A DNA stretch of 14,063 bases from Bacteroidales bacterium UBA4621 (GTDB taxonomy: Bacteria; Bacteroidota; Bacteroidia; Bacteroidales; Paludibacteraceae). Of this stretch, positions 1 to 5,339 are shown one piece after another. The notes beneath the pieces were generated by a model that ran no database searches, was not told the DNA's origin, and saw only the letters and a list, made by a program, of their open reading frames with translations. The first letter of the stretch is position 1. Every line of letters begins with the position of its first letter. The stretch lies in assembly GCA_002387325.1 (NCBI GenBank), contig DGIN01000080.1, forward strand, positions 1-14,063, read 5' to 3'. The translations under genes and the position numbers were made by a program.

Positions 1-101
1 CGCATAGGCGCACCTGCCTTACGTTTCACGTCTCCACAATAGTGCAGATCTGTTCCGTTTGTGGCAAACTGCCCGCAGACGATGCATCTGCGTCCCCGGC
101 G
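1..101. repeat. Dispersed intergenic repeat, copy A (left end cut by window)
   Basis: This stretch matches 5139-5240 over its whole length. The left 36 positions are nearly identical (shared core GCGCACCTGCCTTACG, then TTCACGTCTCCA), the middle has diverged, and the right end again agrees (GCGTCCCCGGCG). The two copies are in the same orientation and each lies just past the 3' end of a minus-strand gene, outside its terminator. A local imperfect inverted repeat (CGCAGA / TCTGCG) sits near 73-92. I see no open reading frame or known family in it. It is called a repeat because two copies are visible; its function is unknown. Confidence 0.7.
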
Positions 102-147
102 GGAGATTGGTGCCAACTCCTGGTAAAAACCCTACAAAGACGGCTTT

Positions 148-191
148 ATCTACCGTGTATCTACCGTATATCTACCGTGTATCTACCGTAG
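148..191. repeat. Four tandem copies of an 11-bp unit
   Basis: The unit ATCTACCGTGT occurs four times head to tail. Copies 1 and 3 are identical, copy 2 ends in AT and copy 4 ends in AG. The 11-bp period is about one helical turn, so each copy would present the same DNA face. The last copy can also pair with a following GGTAG (CTACC 183-187 with GGTAG 194-198). It lies between repeat copy A and the terminator of the TonB receptor gene. It could be a protein-binding array or simply a slippage-prone minisatellite; the sequence does not decide. Confidence 0.85.
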
Positions 192-223
192 TTGGTAGCG
201 GGAGGTGGGCGTAAAAGAACAAC

Positions 224-256
224 AAAAAGAGGCTGCCGTTAGTTGTAAGGCAGCCT
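224..256 (-). terminator. Intrinsic terminator of the TonB receptor gene
   Basis: On the minus strand an 8-bp stem, AGGCTGCC with GGCAGCCT and an 11-nt loop, is followed by CTTTTTG. It lies about 60 bp past the receptor stop codon. The plus strand also ends the stem with a long T run, so it may stop transcription in both directions. The stem and the ACAA in the loop resemble the terminators of rpoC and of the Hsp20 gene. Confidence 0.85.
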
Positions 257-260
257 TTTT

Positions 261-282
261 TTTATATTAGGTTTATATTAGG
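261..282. repeat. Direct duplication of an 11-bp unit
   Basis: TTTATATTAGG is present twice in tandem (261-271 and 272-282) between the terminator and the stop codon of the TonB receptor gene. It is probably a small slippage duplication. The unit length equals that of the tandem repeat at 148-191 but the sequence differs. Confidence 0.8.
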
Positions 283-314
283 CAGTTTATTTTGATGCGA
301 TTGCGCGGATATGA

Positions 315-2624
315 TTACCAGTTGATTACGAAGCCTGCGTGGACATTGATGCCTGCTTGGGCATAGTACCAGCAGCAGCGACTGCCATCTTGGAAGCGGC
401 TTGCCTCTGCCCCGCCATTGCTTGCATATTTGGCGTTGAAGATATTGTTGAGTTGGCACAGCAGGCGAATCTGCGGCACATCCGTGCGCCCGCACCACTT
501 ATTCATCGGCAGTTGGTATTGCAGGTTCACATTGGTGGTTGTAAAGGCTTTGAGCATTGCATTCTCATCCTCTGTATTATCCAAATACTGTTTGCCCGTT
601 ACGTTGGTTTGAATGGTTGCCAAGAATCCCGCCACATCAAAAGTGAAGAGCGACATCGCTGTTACGGTCGGAGAAAAAGCAATTGTTGTAGTTCCCACAA
701 CGGAGTCTTGCCCCACCCAATTCCAATCGTTCTGATTGTCGTATAGGTCGATATACTGCTTGTAGTTTTGTATCTTGTTGCGAGAAACCACGATATTGCC
801 GTCCCAACGGAACCAGTCGAGTATCTTCACACCTGCGGTAATCTCCGCACCCATACGGTAAGAGTCTTTCACGTTGTCTGTCTTGTATGCACCGACATCG
901 TTATATTCTCCCGTAAGGACGAGTTGGTTATCATAGTCCATGAAATAGAGATTGGCACCGACAGTGAAACGCGGGTGTGCGTACGTGTAACCCAACTCAT
1001 AGTCATAGAGCCGTTCAGGCTTGGGCATATCACCTTTCAGGGTTTGCGTGGCAGCATCGTACCATACGTTCTCGGTGTAGTTGTTGCGGCTCGGCTCACG
1101 GTTAGCCATAGCAAAAGAGCCATACAGCAAGTGCCCGCCGTTTTGGTAGGTAAGTCCTGCCTTCGGGTTGAAGAAATGATAGTCAACCGTCAGGGGCAGT
1201 TCCTGCATATCCTCGGAATTGATACCGCTCATTGTATAGTGAATATAACGGTATTGCAGGTCGGCATACAGACTCAGTTTCTCTTGTGCGCGGTTGATAA
1301 CACGCCAGTTAGCCTTTGCATATACATTTGCGTCCACCTTGTTGCTCTCCGAGCGGTAGTATTCATAGTTCGGGTCCAACTTGGGCGCATAGACCGAGTC
1401 ATGCATATAAATGATGGTCCCATAGTGGCTGCCGATATAGTCATTAGCCGCTACTCCCATCTGCGCATCGACATCTTCCGATACATACTTGGTAGAAAGC
1501 ACTATACCCGCGAAATGGTTATCCAGAAACTTGCGATAGATAGTATTGGCATTCTTCACAGCCACGGTATCCGTCATGCCTGTTTCTCCATTATACACAT
1601 ATACATCGTATGGCGACAAACCGAAATAGGAGAATTTCTTATTCTTCATCTGCTCGTAGTAGCCGCCACCGTGGGTGTAATGCAGTGTGGTATTCAAACT
1701 CCAATTTGGATTAAAGCGATGGTTGACAGACAACTGTGCATGCTGTTGTGCATAGTTGTCTGTCTGATTGTCATAGTATTTGGTCTCGCCGTTGTCGTCT
1801 TCGTATTCTCCTGCGGGATTGTAGCGGCGGTCAGCACCATTGAGACCGTACGCCACATCTTTGGTAACGCCGTCCCAGCCCATACCGGTTTTTTCCTTAC
1901 CGCCGAAGAAACGTCCTATGACCTGTGTCTGTTTGCCATACCAGCCGAGGTCGCCATAGTAGGAATAGAGGTCGGAACCGGCACGATACAGGAAGCCGTC
2001 GGAATTGACCTTGCTGAAACGCGCATTGGCACGCCAGTTATTGGGCAACACTACGTGTGCCGATGCCATCTCACGGAACGTGTTGTACATACCGCCGTTG
2101 AAACTCAGCGTGTAGTGGCTGACAGTGTCGTTATCTCCTGTCTGCATATTCAGGCTGGCGCCGAAGGAAGCCGAACCGTTGGTGGACGTACCGACACCGC
2201 GCTGCACGTCGATGCTCGACATGGAGGCTGCCATATCCGTCATATTCACCCAAAAGACAGTCTGGCTCTCCTGGTCGTTGAGCGGTACATCGTTCACGGT
2301 CATATTGATACGCGTATGGTCAGTACCGCGCACACGGAAATAGGTGTACCCCACCCCGAGACCGTCGTCGCTCGTTACCTGCAATGCGGGTATTGTGGAG
2401 AGCAGGTATGGCAGGTTCTGTCCCGTGTTCTCCCGATTGAGCGTCTCACGAGAGATTACCTCATGGTTGGTGGTGGTTTGTTGAACTCGTTGTGCCACGA
2501 CTTGCACATCCTGCAAGTCGTTCATCACAACCGTTAGCGTGTCATCTGCAGCATACGCACGTACGCCGCTGACCGCAAGTGCCGCCGAAAGGCAGCACAC
2601 AGAAAGCATGTAGTTTTTTTTCAT
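315..2624 (-). CDS. TonB-dependent outer-membrane receptor, probable thiamin (precursor) importer
   Basis: This 769-residue protein has a signal peptide (residues 1-25, charged MKKN start, hydrophobic core, AYA cleavage site). An N-terminal plug domain spans roughly residues 45-165 and includes the pattern RVRGTDHTRINMTVNDVPLN and a GVGTSTNG..FGASLNMQT end. A 22-strand-type beta-barrel follows to the final aromatic residue, Trp769. The carboxypeptidase-like extra domain typical of SusC is absent, and no SusD gene lies beside it, which argues against glycan import. Such receptors take up scarce ligands using energy passed from the TonB complex. The ligand is inferred from the TPP riboswitch that directly abuts the start codon. 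Thiamin-regulated receptors of this kind (called OMR1 or OMthi) are known in Bacteroidetes, usually next to pnuT and a thiamin pyrophosphokinase gene; neither is seen here. The TonB-receptor call is firm; the thiamin substrate is a good inference. Confidence 0.93.
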   Translation of the reverse strand: MKKNYMLSVCCLSAALAVSGVRAYAADDTLTVVMNDLQDVQVVAQRVQQTTTNHEVISRETLNRENTGQNLPYLLSTIPALQVTSDDGLGVGYTYFRVRGTDHTRINMTVNDVPLNDQESQTVFWVNMTDMAASMSSIDVQRGVGTSTNGSASFGASLNMQTGDNDTVSHYTLSFNGGMYNTFREMASAHVVLPNNWRANARFSKVNSDGFLYRAGSDLYSYYGDLGWYGKQTQVIGRFFGGKEKTGMGWDGVTKDVAYGLNGADRRYNPAGEYEDDNGETKYYDNQTDNYAQQHAQLSVNHRFNPNWSLNTTLHYTHGGGYYEQMKNKKFSYFGLSPYDVYVYNGETGMTDTVAVKNANTIYRKFLDNHFAGIVLSTKYVSEDVDAQMGVAANDYIGSHYGTIIYMHDSVYAPKLDPNYEYYRSESNKVDANVYAKANWRVINRAQEKLSLYADLQYRYIHYTMSGINSEDMQELPLTVDYHFFNPKAGLTYQNGGHLLYGSFAMANREPSRNNYTENVWYDAATQTLKGDMPKPERLYDYELGYTYAHPRFTVGANLYFMDYDNQLVLTGEYNDVGAYKTDNVKDSYRMGAEITAGVKILDWFRWDGNIVVSRNKIQNYKQYIDLYDNQNDWNWVGQDSVVGTTTIAFSPTVTAMSLFTFDVAGFLATIQTNVTGKQYLDNTEDENAMLKAFTTTNVNLQYQLPMNKWCGRTDVPQIRLLCQLNNIFNAKYASNGGAEASRFQDGSRCCWYYAQAGINVHAGFVINW

Positions 2625-2626
2625 TT

Positions 2627-2697
2627 TCCCTCTACAGAATTACCTGTGCAGGTTCCACGGGTTTAATCTCAGCCGTCACGGCACCCCGAACGAATCT
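2627..2697 (-). promoter_or_regulatory. TPP (thiamin pyrophosphate) riboswitch, THI element
   Basis: Read on the minus strand, the conserved blocks occur in the correct order: GGGGTGCC (2687-2680), a very short P3 hairpin, GGCTGAGA, AAACCCG, GAACCTG, CAGGTAAT, and the closing AGGGA (2631-2627). The closing strand ends just before the ATG at 2624. In TPP aptamers this strand forms helix P1 when the ligand is bound, so ligand binding should bury the translation start and repress the TonB receptor. P1 pairing with the upstream TTCGTTC is imperfect (one mismatch, one wobble). I see no terminator between aptamer and gene, so control is most likely translational. The upstream gene stops at 2719, only about 22 bp before the aptamer. 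Confidence 0.93.
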
Positions 2698-2718
2698 GAA
2701 CGAAAGTTCTTTGTATAG

Positions 2719-3504
2719 TTAGAATTTATAACTGAAACTAACGTACCAACTCCATTCCCACAGATGTTGGTCGTTGATTATCTTCGTTTTAACCAAGTTG
2801 TTCAGTCCGAAGTCATAGCCGGATTGCAGGCGGTATCTGTCCCACTCAAAACCGCCGCCGAGACCGTATTGTATATTGGTGCGATAGAGTTCGTTGCTCC
2901 TATAGCGGTCGTATTGCCCGGTATGTATGCCTTTGTCCTGCAGCCATTGGAGCGTCCCCTCGCTGAGGTGCAGGTGCATATAGTCGGTTTGCGCCAAGCC
3001 GATCTGCAACTGCGGACCGGTATAAAAAAACATATTCAGTTGTTTCCAAAGCGGAATGGTATAGAAACAGCGCAGGGGGATAGTGAGGTTATGCTCCAAG
3101 ACACAGTGCCGGATATATTCGGTTTGCACGCTCGGTGCGTCCATAGAACGCCAATGCTGCTCGTTGCTCCCGTAGGCAACGGAATAGAGTACGCCCGTTT
3201 GCAAACTGAAATGGATCGGCAGCAGGAATGTAAAAGTGGCACCTACACGTGCGCCGTGCAGGAACATATCGGGATAAGTGTAGTTCTTCGTGCGTTGGTT
3301 GGCTTGCACATAGCCTGCCTCGATGCGATATTCCACACCGAATTTATAGGTCTCCCGTTTTTTCTCTTTGCGGGTAGGGTCGAAGAAACTATTGTCCGCC
3401 ACCTGCAAGTCGGGTTGGCGAACACTCTCCTGCGCATAGGTGTATGCACACAAGGCACATAATATAAACAATGTGTATAGTGATTTTTTCAGCACTGCGC
3501 TCAT
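2719..3504 (-). CDS. PorT-like outer-membrane beta-barrel protein
   Basis: The ATG at 3504 gives 261 residues with a clear signal peptide (MSAVLKKSLYTLFILCALCAYTYA, then Q), and it lies about 22 bp after a strong promoter. The in-frame ATG at 3600 would add 32 residues ahead of the signal peptide and lies upstream of that promoter, so it was rejected. The mature protein alternates aromatic and polar residues in beta-strand patterns (for example VGATFTFLLPIHFSLQTGVLY) and ends in SYKF, the usual C-terminal signal of an outer-membrane barrel. It resembles the small barrels of the PorT / OMP_b-brl family. Its specific role is unknown. It precedes the riboswitch-controlled TonB receptor gene with no terminator between them, so the two may share a transcript. 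Confidence 0.8.
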   Translation of the reverse strand: MSAVLKKSLYTLFILCALCAYTYAQESVRQPDLQVADNSFFDPTRKEKKRETYKFGVEYRIEAGYVQANQRTKNYTYPDMFLHGARVGATFTFLLPIHFSLQTGVLYSVAYGSNEQHWRSMDAPSVQTEYIRHCVLEHNLTIPLRCFYTIPLWKQLNMFFYTGPQLQIGLAQTDYMHLHLSEGTLQWLQDKGIHTGQYDRYRSNELYRTNIQYGLGGGFEWDRYRLQSGYDFGLNNLVKTKIINDQHLWEWSWYVSFSYKF

Positions 3505-3525
3505 AGAAACAGACTTTTTGCGCCA

Positions 3526-3557
3526 CAAAGGTACAACAAATCGATTAAATACGCAAT
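3526..3557 (-). promoter_or_regulatory. Bacteroidetes-type promoter for the PorT-like gene
   Basis: On the minus strand a -33 TTG (complement of 3554-3556) is followed after exactly 20 bp by a -7 box TACCTTTG (complement of 3526-3533). This matches the TTTG-N~20-TAnnTTTG consensus of the primary Bacteroidetes sigma factor. Transcription would start about 15 bases before the ATG at 3504, which fixes the choice of start codon. Confidence 0.85.
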
Positions 3558-3591
3558 AATTCAGCACAAAAAGCATTTTTTCTTCATAAAA

Positions 3592-3623
3592 TTTGCACAA
3601 TTCAAACTTTTGCAGTACCTTTG
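3592..3623 (+). promoter_or_regulatory. Bacteroidetes-type promoter for tRNA-Glu and rpsT
   Basis: A -33 TTTG (3592-3595), a 20-bp spacer and a -7 TACCTTTG (3616-3623) form a full match to the Bacteroidetes housekeeping consensus. It lies 20 bp upstream of the mature tRNA 5' end. No comparably good promoter is visible between the tRNA and rpsT, so it probably drives both. Confidence 0.9.
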
Positions 3624-3643
3624 CACCCGCTTTTCGCTGATAC

Positions 3644-3715
3644 GGTCCATTCGTCTATCGGTTAGGACGAGAGATTTTCATTCTCTAAAGAGCAGTTCGA
3701 CTCTGCTATGGACTA
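3644..3715 (+). tRNA. tRNA-Glu (anticodon UUC)
   Basis: A complete cloverleaf can be drawn. The acceptor stem GGTCCAT pairs with ATGGACT (3708-3714; the first pair is G-U). The D stem is GTCT with GGAC. The anticodon stem AGAGA/TCTCT holds loop TTTTCAT with anticodon TTC at 3677-3679. The variable loop has 4 nt, and the T stem AGCAG/CTGCT has loop TTCGACT. The discriminator base is A3715. CCA is not encoded, so it must be added by nucleotidyltransferase. The tRNA is followed after 70 bp by rpsT, a pairing I recall from other Bacteroidales. Confidence 0.97.
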
Positions 3716-3785
3716 CTAACAATCGCAAAGAAAACCTTCCTCAAAGGTAACACATTTGTATTAACAATTTCATCTATTCAGAAAG

Positions 3786-4040
3786 ATGGCAAATCACAAA
3801 TCTTCTTTGAAGCGCATCCGCCAAACGGCAGCCCGCAAGGCTCGCAATCACTATTATGCTAAAACTGCCCGCAACGCCGTTCGCGACTTGCGTGCCACAA
3901 CCGATAAGGCTGCTGCCGCAGCAGCACTGCCGAAAGTAAGTTCGATGCTGGACAAGTTGGCAAAGCGCAACATTATCCACCAGAACAAGGCGGCTAATTT
4001 GAAATCGAAACTGGCGATTTACGTTAACAAACTCGCCTAA
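3786..4040 (+). CDS. rpsT: 30S ribosomal protein S20
   Basis: S20 binds 16S rRNA early in assembly of the small subunit. The 84-residue product begins MANHKSSLKRIRQ and ends with KSKLAIYVNKLA, both highly typical of the family. It is basic and fully helical in pattern, and its length is normal. The start ATG has no Shine-Dalgarno sequence, only AAAG just before it, as is usual in Bacteroidetes. It is probably co-transcribed with tRNA-Glu and then released by processing of the tRNA. The next plus-strand gene is a chaperone gene behind a terminator; from memory, gyrB often follows rpsT in Bacteroides, so the order differs here. Confidence 0.98.
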   Translation: MANHKSSLKRIRQTAARKARNHYYAKTARNAVRDLRATTDKAAAAAALPKVSSMLDKLAKRNIIHQNKAANLKSKLAIYVNKLA

Positions 4041-4062
4041 ATTCAGTAAACCGATATATACG

Positions 4063-4093
4063 AGAGGCTATTTCTTTGGAATAGCCTCTTTTT
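4063..4093 (+). terminator. Intrinsic terminator of the tRNA-Glu / rpsT unit
   Basis: A perfect 10-bp stem (AGAGGCTATT, 4063-4072, with AATAGCCTCT, 4080-4089) with a 7-nt loop is followed by a T run. It begins 22 bp after the rpsT stop codon. Confidence 0.95.
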
Positions 4094-4108
4094 GTATTGC
4101 TATACGTG

Positions 4109-4237
4109 TGGCACTTCCTACCTACAGAGGATACTCCCCCTACCCACAATACTGCCATATATGTCAGATTATCAGTATATTATATGCCATTCTGGCACAA
4201 TAAACGGACAAAATGGCACATAGGGGATGTTGGCACA
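4109..4237 (+). repeat. Cluster of TGGCA / TGCCA motifs upstream of the Hsp20 gene
   Basis: TGGCAC occurs at 4109, 4193, 4214 and 4231, the last three extended to TGGCACA. The reverse form TGCCA occurs at 4153 and 4185. The copies at 4185-4189 and 4193-4197 form an inverted repeat with a 3-bp spacer. This part of the 314-bp gap between rpsT and the Hsp20 gene has no open reading frame of note. It may be a binding region for a heat-shock or stress regulator; no known operator was recognised. Confidence 0.5.
4152..4167. promoter_or_regulatory. 16-bp near-palindrome, possible operator or enhancer site
   Basis: CTGCCATATATGTCAG is symmetric in 7 of 8 base pairs, which suggests a dimeric binding protein. 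It lies about 65-80 bp upstream of the sigma-54-like element at 4230-4246, near the distance expected for an activator site. The regulator is unknown. Confidence 0.4.
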
Positions 4238-4246
4238 GAAGTTGAA
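4230..4246 (+). promoter_or_regulatory. Sigma-54-like promoter candidate for the Hsp20 gene
   Basis: TTGGCAC, then 5 bp, then TTGAA has the -24/-12 layout of sigma-54 promoters: GG is followed after exactly 10 bp by GA, where the consensus is GC. The -24 half is perfect and the -12 half has one deviation at an important base. Transcription would start near 4257, leaving a leader of about 100 nt. No TAnnTTTG box is visible in this gap. The call is tentative. Confidence 0.35.
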
Positions 4247-4354
4247 TTATATAGGGCGAATGCTTGAGATGAGTGAAACAAGCGAGGGGTTCAGAGATCC
4301 CGCAAGAGTTGCTTACCACCGCAGGCACTAAACTGACTATTAAATTTTACTACT

Positions 4355-4822
4355 ATGCTACCATCAAGAAGAAATGACCAGAATTGGTTACCGAGTATGT
4401 TCAATGACTTTTTCAGTGAGGAATGGCCTCTAATGCACAATACCAATGCCGCAACGCCTGCTATCAACGTGTTGGAAGACGATAAGGCTTATCATGTAGA
4501 AGTAGCCGCTCCGGGTATGACAAAGGACGATTTCTCCATCCACGTAAACGACCAAGACGAGTTGGTTATTCTCGTAGAGAAAAAGGAGGAACACAACGAC
4601 AAGGACTGCAACTGCGACAAGAAAGAGGAGAAGAAGTGCAACTGCAAGTATTTGCGCCACGAGTTCTCTTACAGCCGTTTCGAGCAATCGCTCTTGCTGC
4701 CGGAAAATGTAAACAAAGACGAGATTTCGGCTAAGGTGAATGACGGTATTCTCCGTATCGAGTTGCCTAAACTCGACCCGACCGTCAAAAAGAACCCGCG
4801 TCGTATCATAGATATCCAATAA
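4355..4822 (+). CDS. Hsp20 family small heat-shock protein with a four-cysteine loop
   Basis: Small heat-shock proteins hold unfolding proteins in a refoldable state without ATP, as large oligomers in the cytoplasm. The 155-residue product has a short N-terminal arm (1-35) with aromatic patches. The alpha-crystallin domain runs from about 36 to 140 and contains VEVAAPGM and the signature GILRIELPK (131-139). The C-terminal tail carries the IxI anchor (Ile152-Asp-Ile154). The loop between the beta-strands that swaps between subunits is long and charged. It holds all four cysteines of the protein, as Cys85-Asn-Cys87 and Cys95-Asn-Cys97. Relatives I recall have charged loops without cysteines. 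The pattern could bind metal or form disulfides; this is inference. The gene stands alone between two terminators. Confidence 0.95.
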   Translation: MLPSRRNDQNWLPSMFNDFFSEEWPLMHNTNAATPAINVLEDDKAYHVEVAAPGMTKDDFSIHVNDQDELVILVEKKEEHNDKDCNCDKKEEKKCNCKYLRHEFSYSRFEQSLLLPENVNKDEISAKVNDGILRIELPKLDPTVKKNPRRIIDIQ

Positions 4823-4851
4823 CGGACTAATATCGACTATGAATGTGGAAG

Positions 4852-4886
4852 GGACTGCCTAACAAGTTTAGGCAGTCCTTTTTTTT
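4852..4886 (+). terminator. Intrinsic terminator of the Hsp20 gene
   Basis: A perfect 11-bp stem (GGACTGCCTAA, 4852-4862, with TTAGGCAGTCC, 4868-4878) with a 5-nt loop is followed by eight T. It is one of three terminators in the window that share stem and loop sequence. Confidence 0.97.
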
Positions 4887-5270
4887 GTAATATGGTGATT
4901 GTGAAACAGTTAGTATATCAATTGAGCAGGTTATCGGAAACGGATGTATCGTAATTCGCTGAAATACAAGCAAAAAGGCATTTAGCCGAGAGTCGGCGTC
5001 AAATGTTTCCTATACCTCGTTGAAATGGATTTCCAACATTGAAACTCGCGATGCGAGTTCAGGTCGCCGTCATTTCTCCTCTCTGTCTAAGGAGTTCTGC
5101 TCAAGCCGCAGGGTTTCGTGTCGCTACGGCACTCAGTGCGCAAAGCGCACCTGCCTTACGCTTCACGTCTCCATAAACACAGCATAGTCATACGTTTTTG
5201 TACCAAACCGCCCGCGGGCGGGGCGTCCGCGTCCCCGGCGATACAGTATATTTTACGAAAAAACGACATT
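4887..5270. other. Convergent intergenic region with a series of tight hairpins
   Basis: No gene is supported between the Hsp20 and rpoC terminators. The stretch contains four inverted repeats that all close on 3-nt loops. They are GCCGA-GAG-TCGGC (4985-4997), AACTCGC-GAT-GCGAGTT (5043-5059), GTGTCG-CTA-CGGCAC (5118-5132, one wobble pair) and GTGCGC-AAA-GCGCAC (5136-5150). AATGTT (5002-5007) can pair with AACATT (5035-5040). A 14-bp perfect palindrome, CCGCCCGCGGGCGG, lies at 5208-5221. The right part is repeat copy B. It could encode a structured RNA or be a repeat element; no promoter of the Bacteroidetes type was seen. Confidence 0.55.
5139..5240. repeat. Dispersed intergenic repeat, copy B
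   Basis: This is the complete partner of copy A at 1-101, in the same orientation and of almost equal length. Conservation is highest at the left (GCGCACCTGCCTTACG, TTCACGTCTCCA) and at the right (GCGTCCCCGGCG), with a diverged centre. Copy B contains the right arm of the GTGCGC-AAA-GCGCAC hairpin and the GC-rich palindrome at 5208-5221. It lies about 30 bp beyond the rpoC terminator. The element may extend further left (to about 5118), which copy A cannot show because it is cut by the window. Confidence 0.7.
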
Positions 5271-5309
5271 AAAAAAGAGACTGCCTATACTTGTCAGGCA
5301 GTCTCTTTT
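5271..5309 (-). terminator. Intrinsic terminator of rpoC
   Basis: On the minus strand an 11-bp stem, AGAGACTGCCT with AGGCAGTCTCT, extendable by A-T pairs to 14 bp, has a 9-nt loop and ends in a run of T. It lies 30 bp after the rpoC stop codon. A smaller hairpin (ATTGC/GCAAT, 5320-5334) sits between the stop codon and the terminator. The core 25 bp agree with the Hsp20 terminator at 23 positions when both are read in the direction of transcription. Confidence 0.95.
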
Positions 5310-5339
5310 GGCAGATACGATTGCTTTCAGCAATGTGTG

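Noticed and set aside
148..191. CRISPR-like array
   Set aside because: The 11-bp units are contiguous with no spacers, and no cas genes are present.
262..498. Small minus-strand frame of 78 codons overlapping the 3' end of the TonB receptor gene
   Set aside because: It overlaps the conserved barrel end in another frame and shows no coding features.
768..2537. Plus-strand open frame of 589 codons opposite the TonB receptor gene
   Set aside because: The minus-strand frame has a signal peptide, plug and barrel. The opposite translation has no recognisable domain and an odd composition, and is explained by scarcity of codons whose complements are stops.
3505..3600. Longer start of the PorT-like gene at 3600
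   Set aside because: It would place 32 residues before a clear signal peptide and lies upstream of the promoter at 3526-3557.
4262..4283. RNA thermometer in the Hsp20 leader (GCTTG/CAAGC hairpin)
   Set aside because: The stem is short with a 12-nt loop, lies about 70 nt before the start codon, and there is no Shine-Dalgarno sequence for it to mask.
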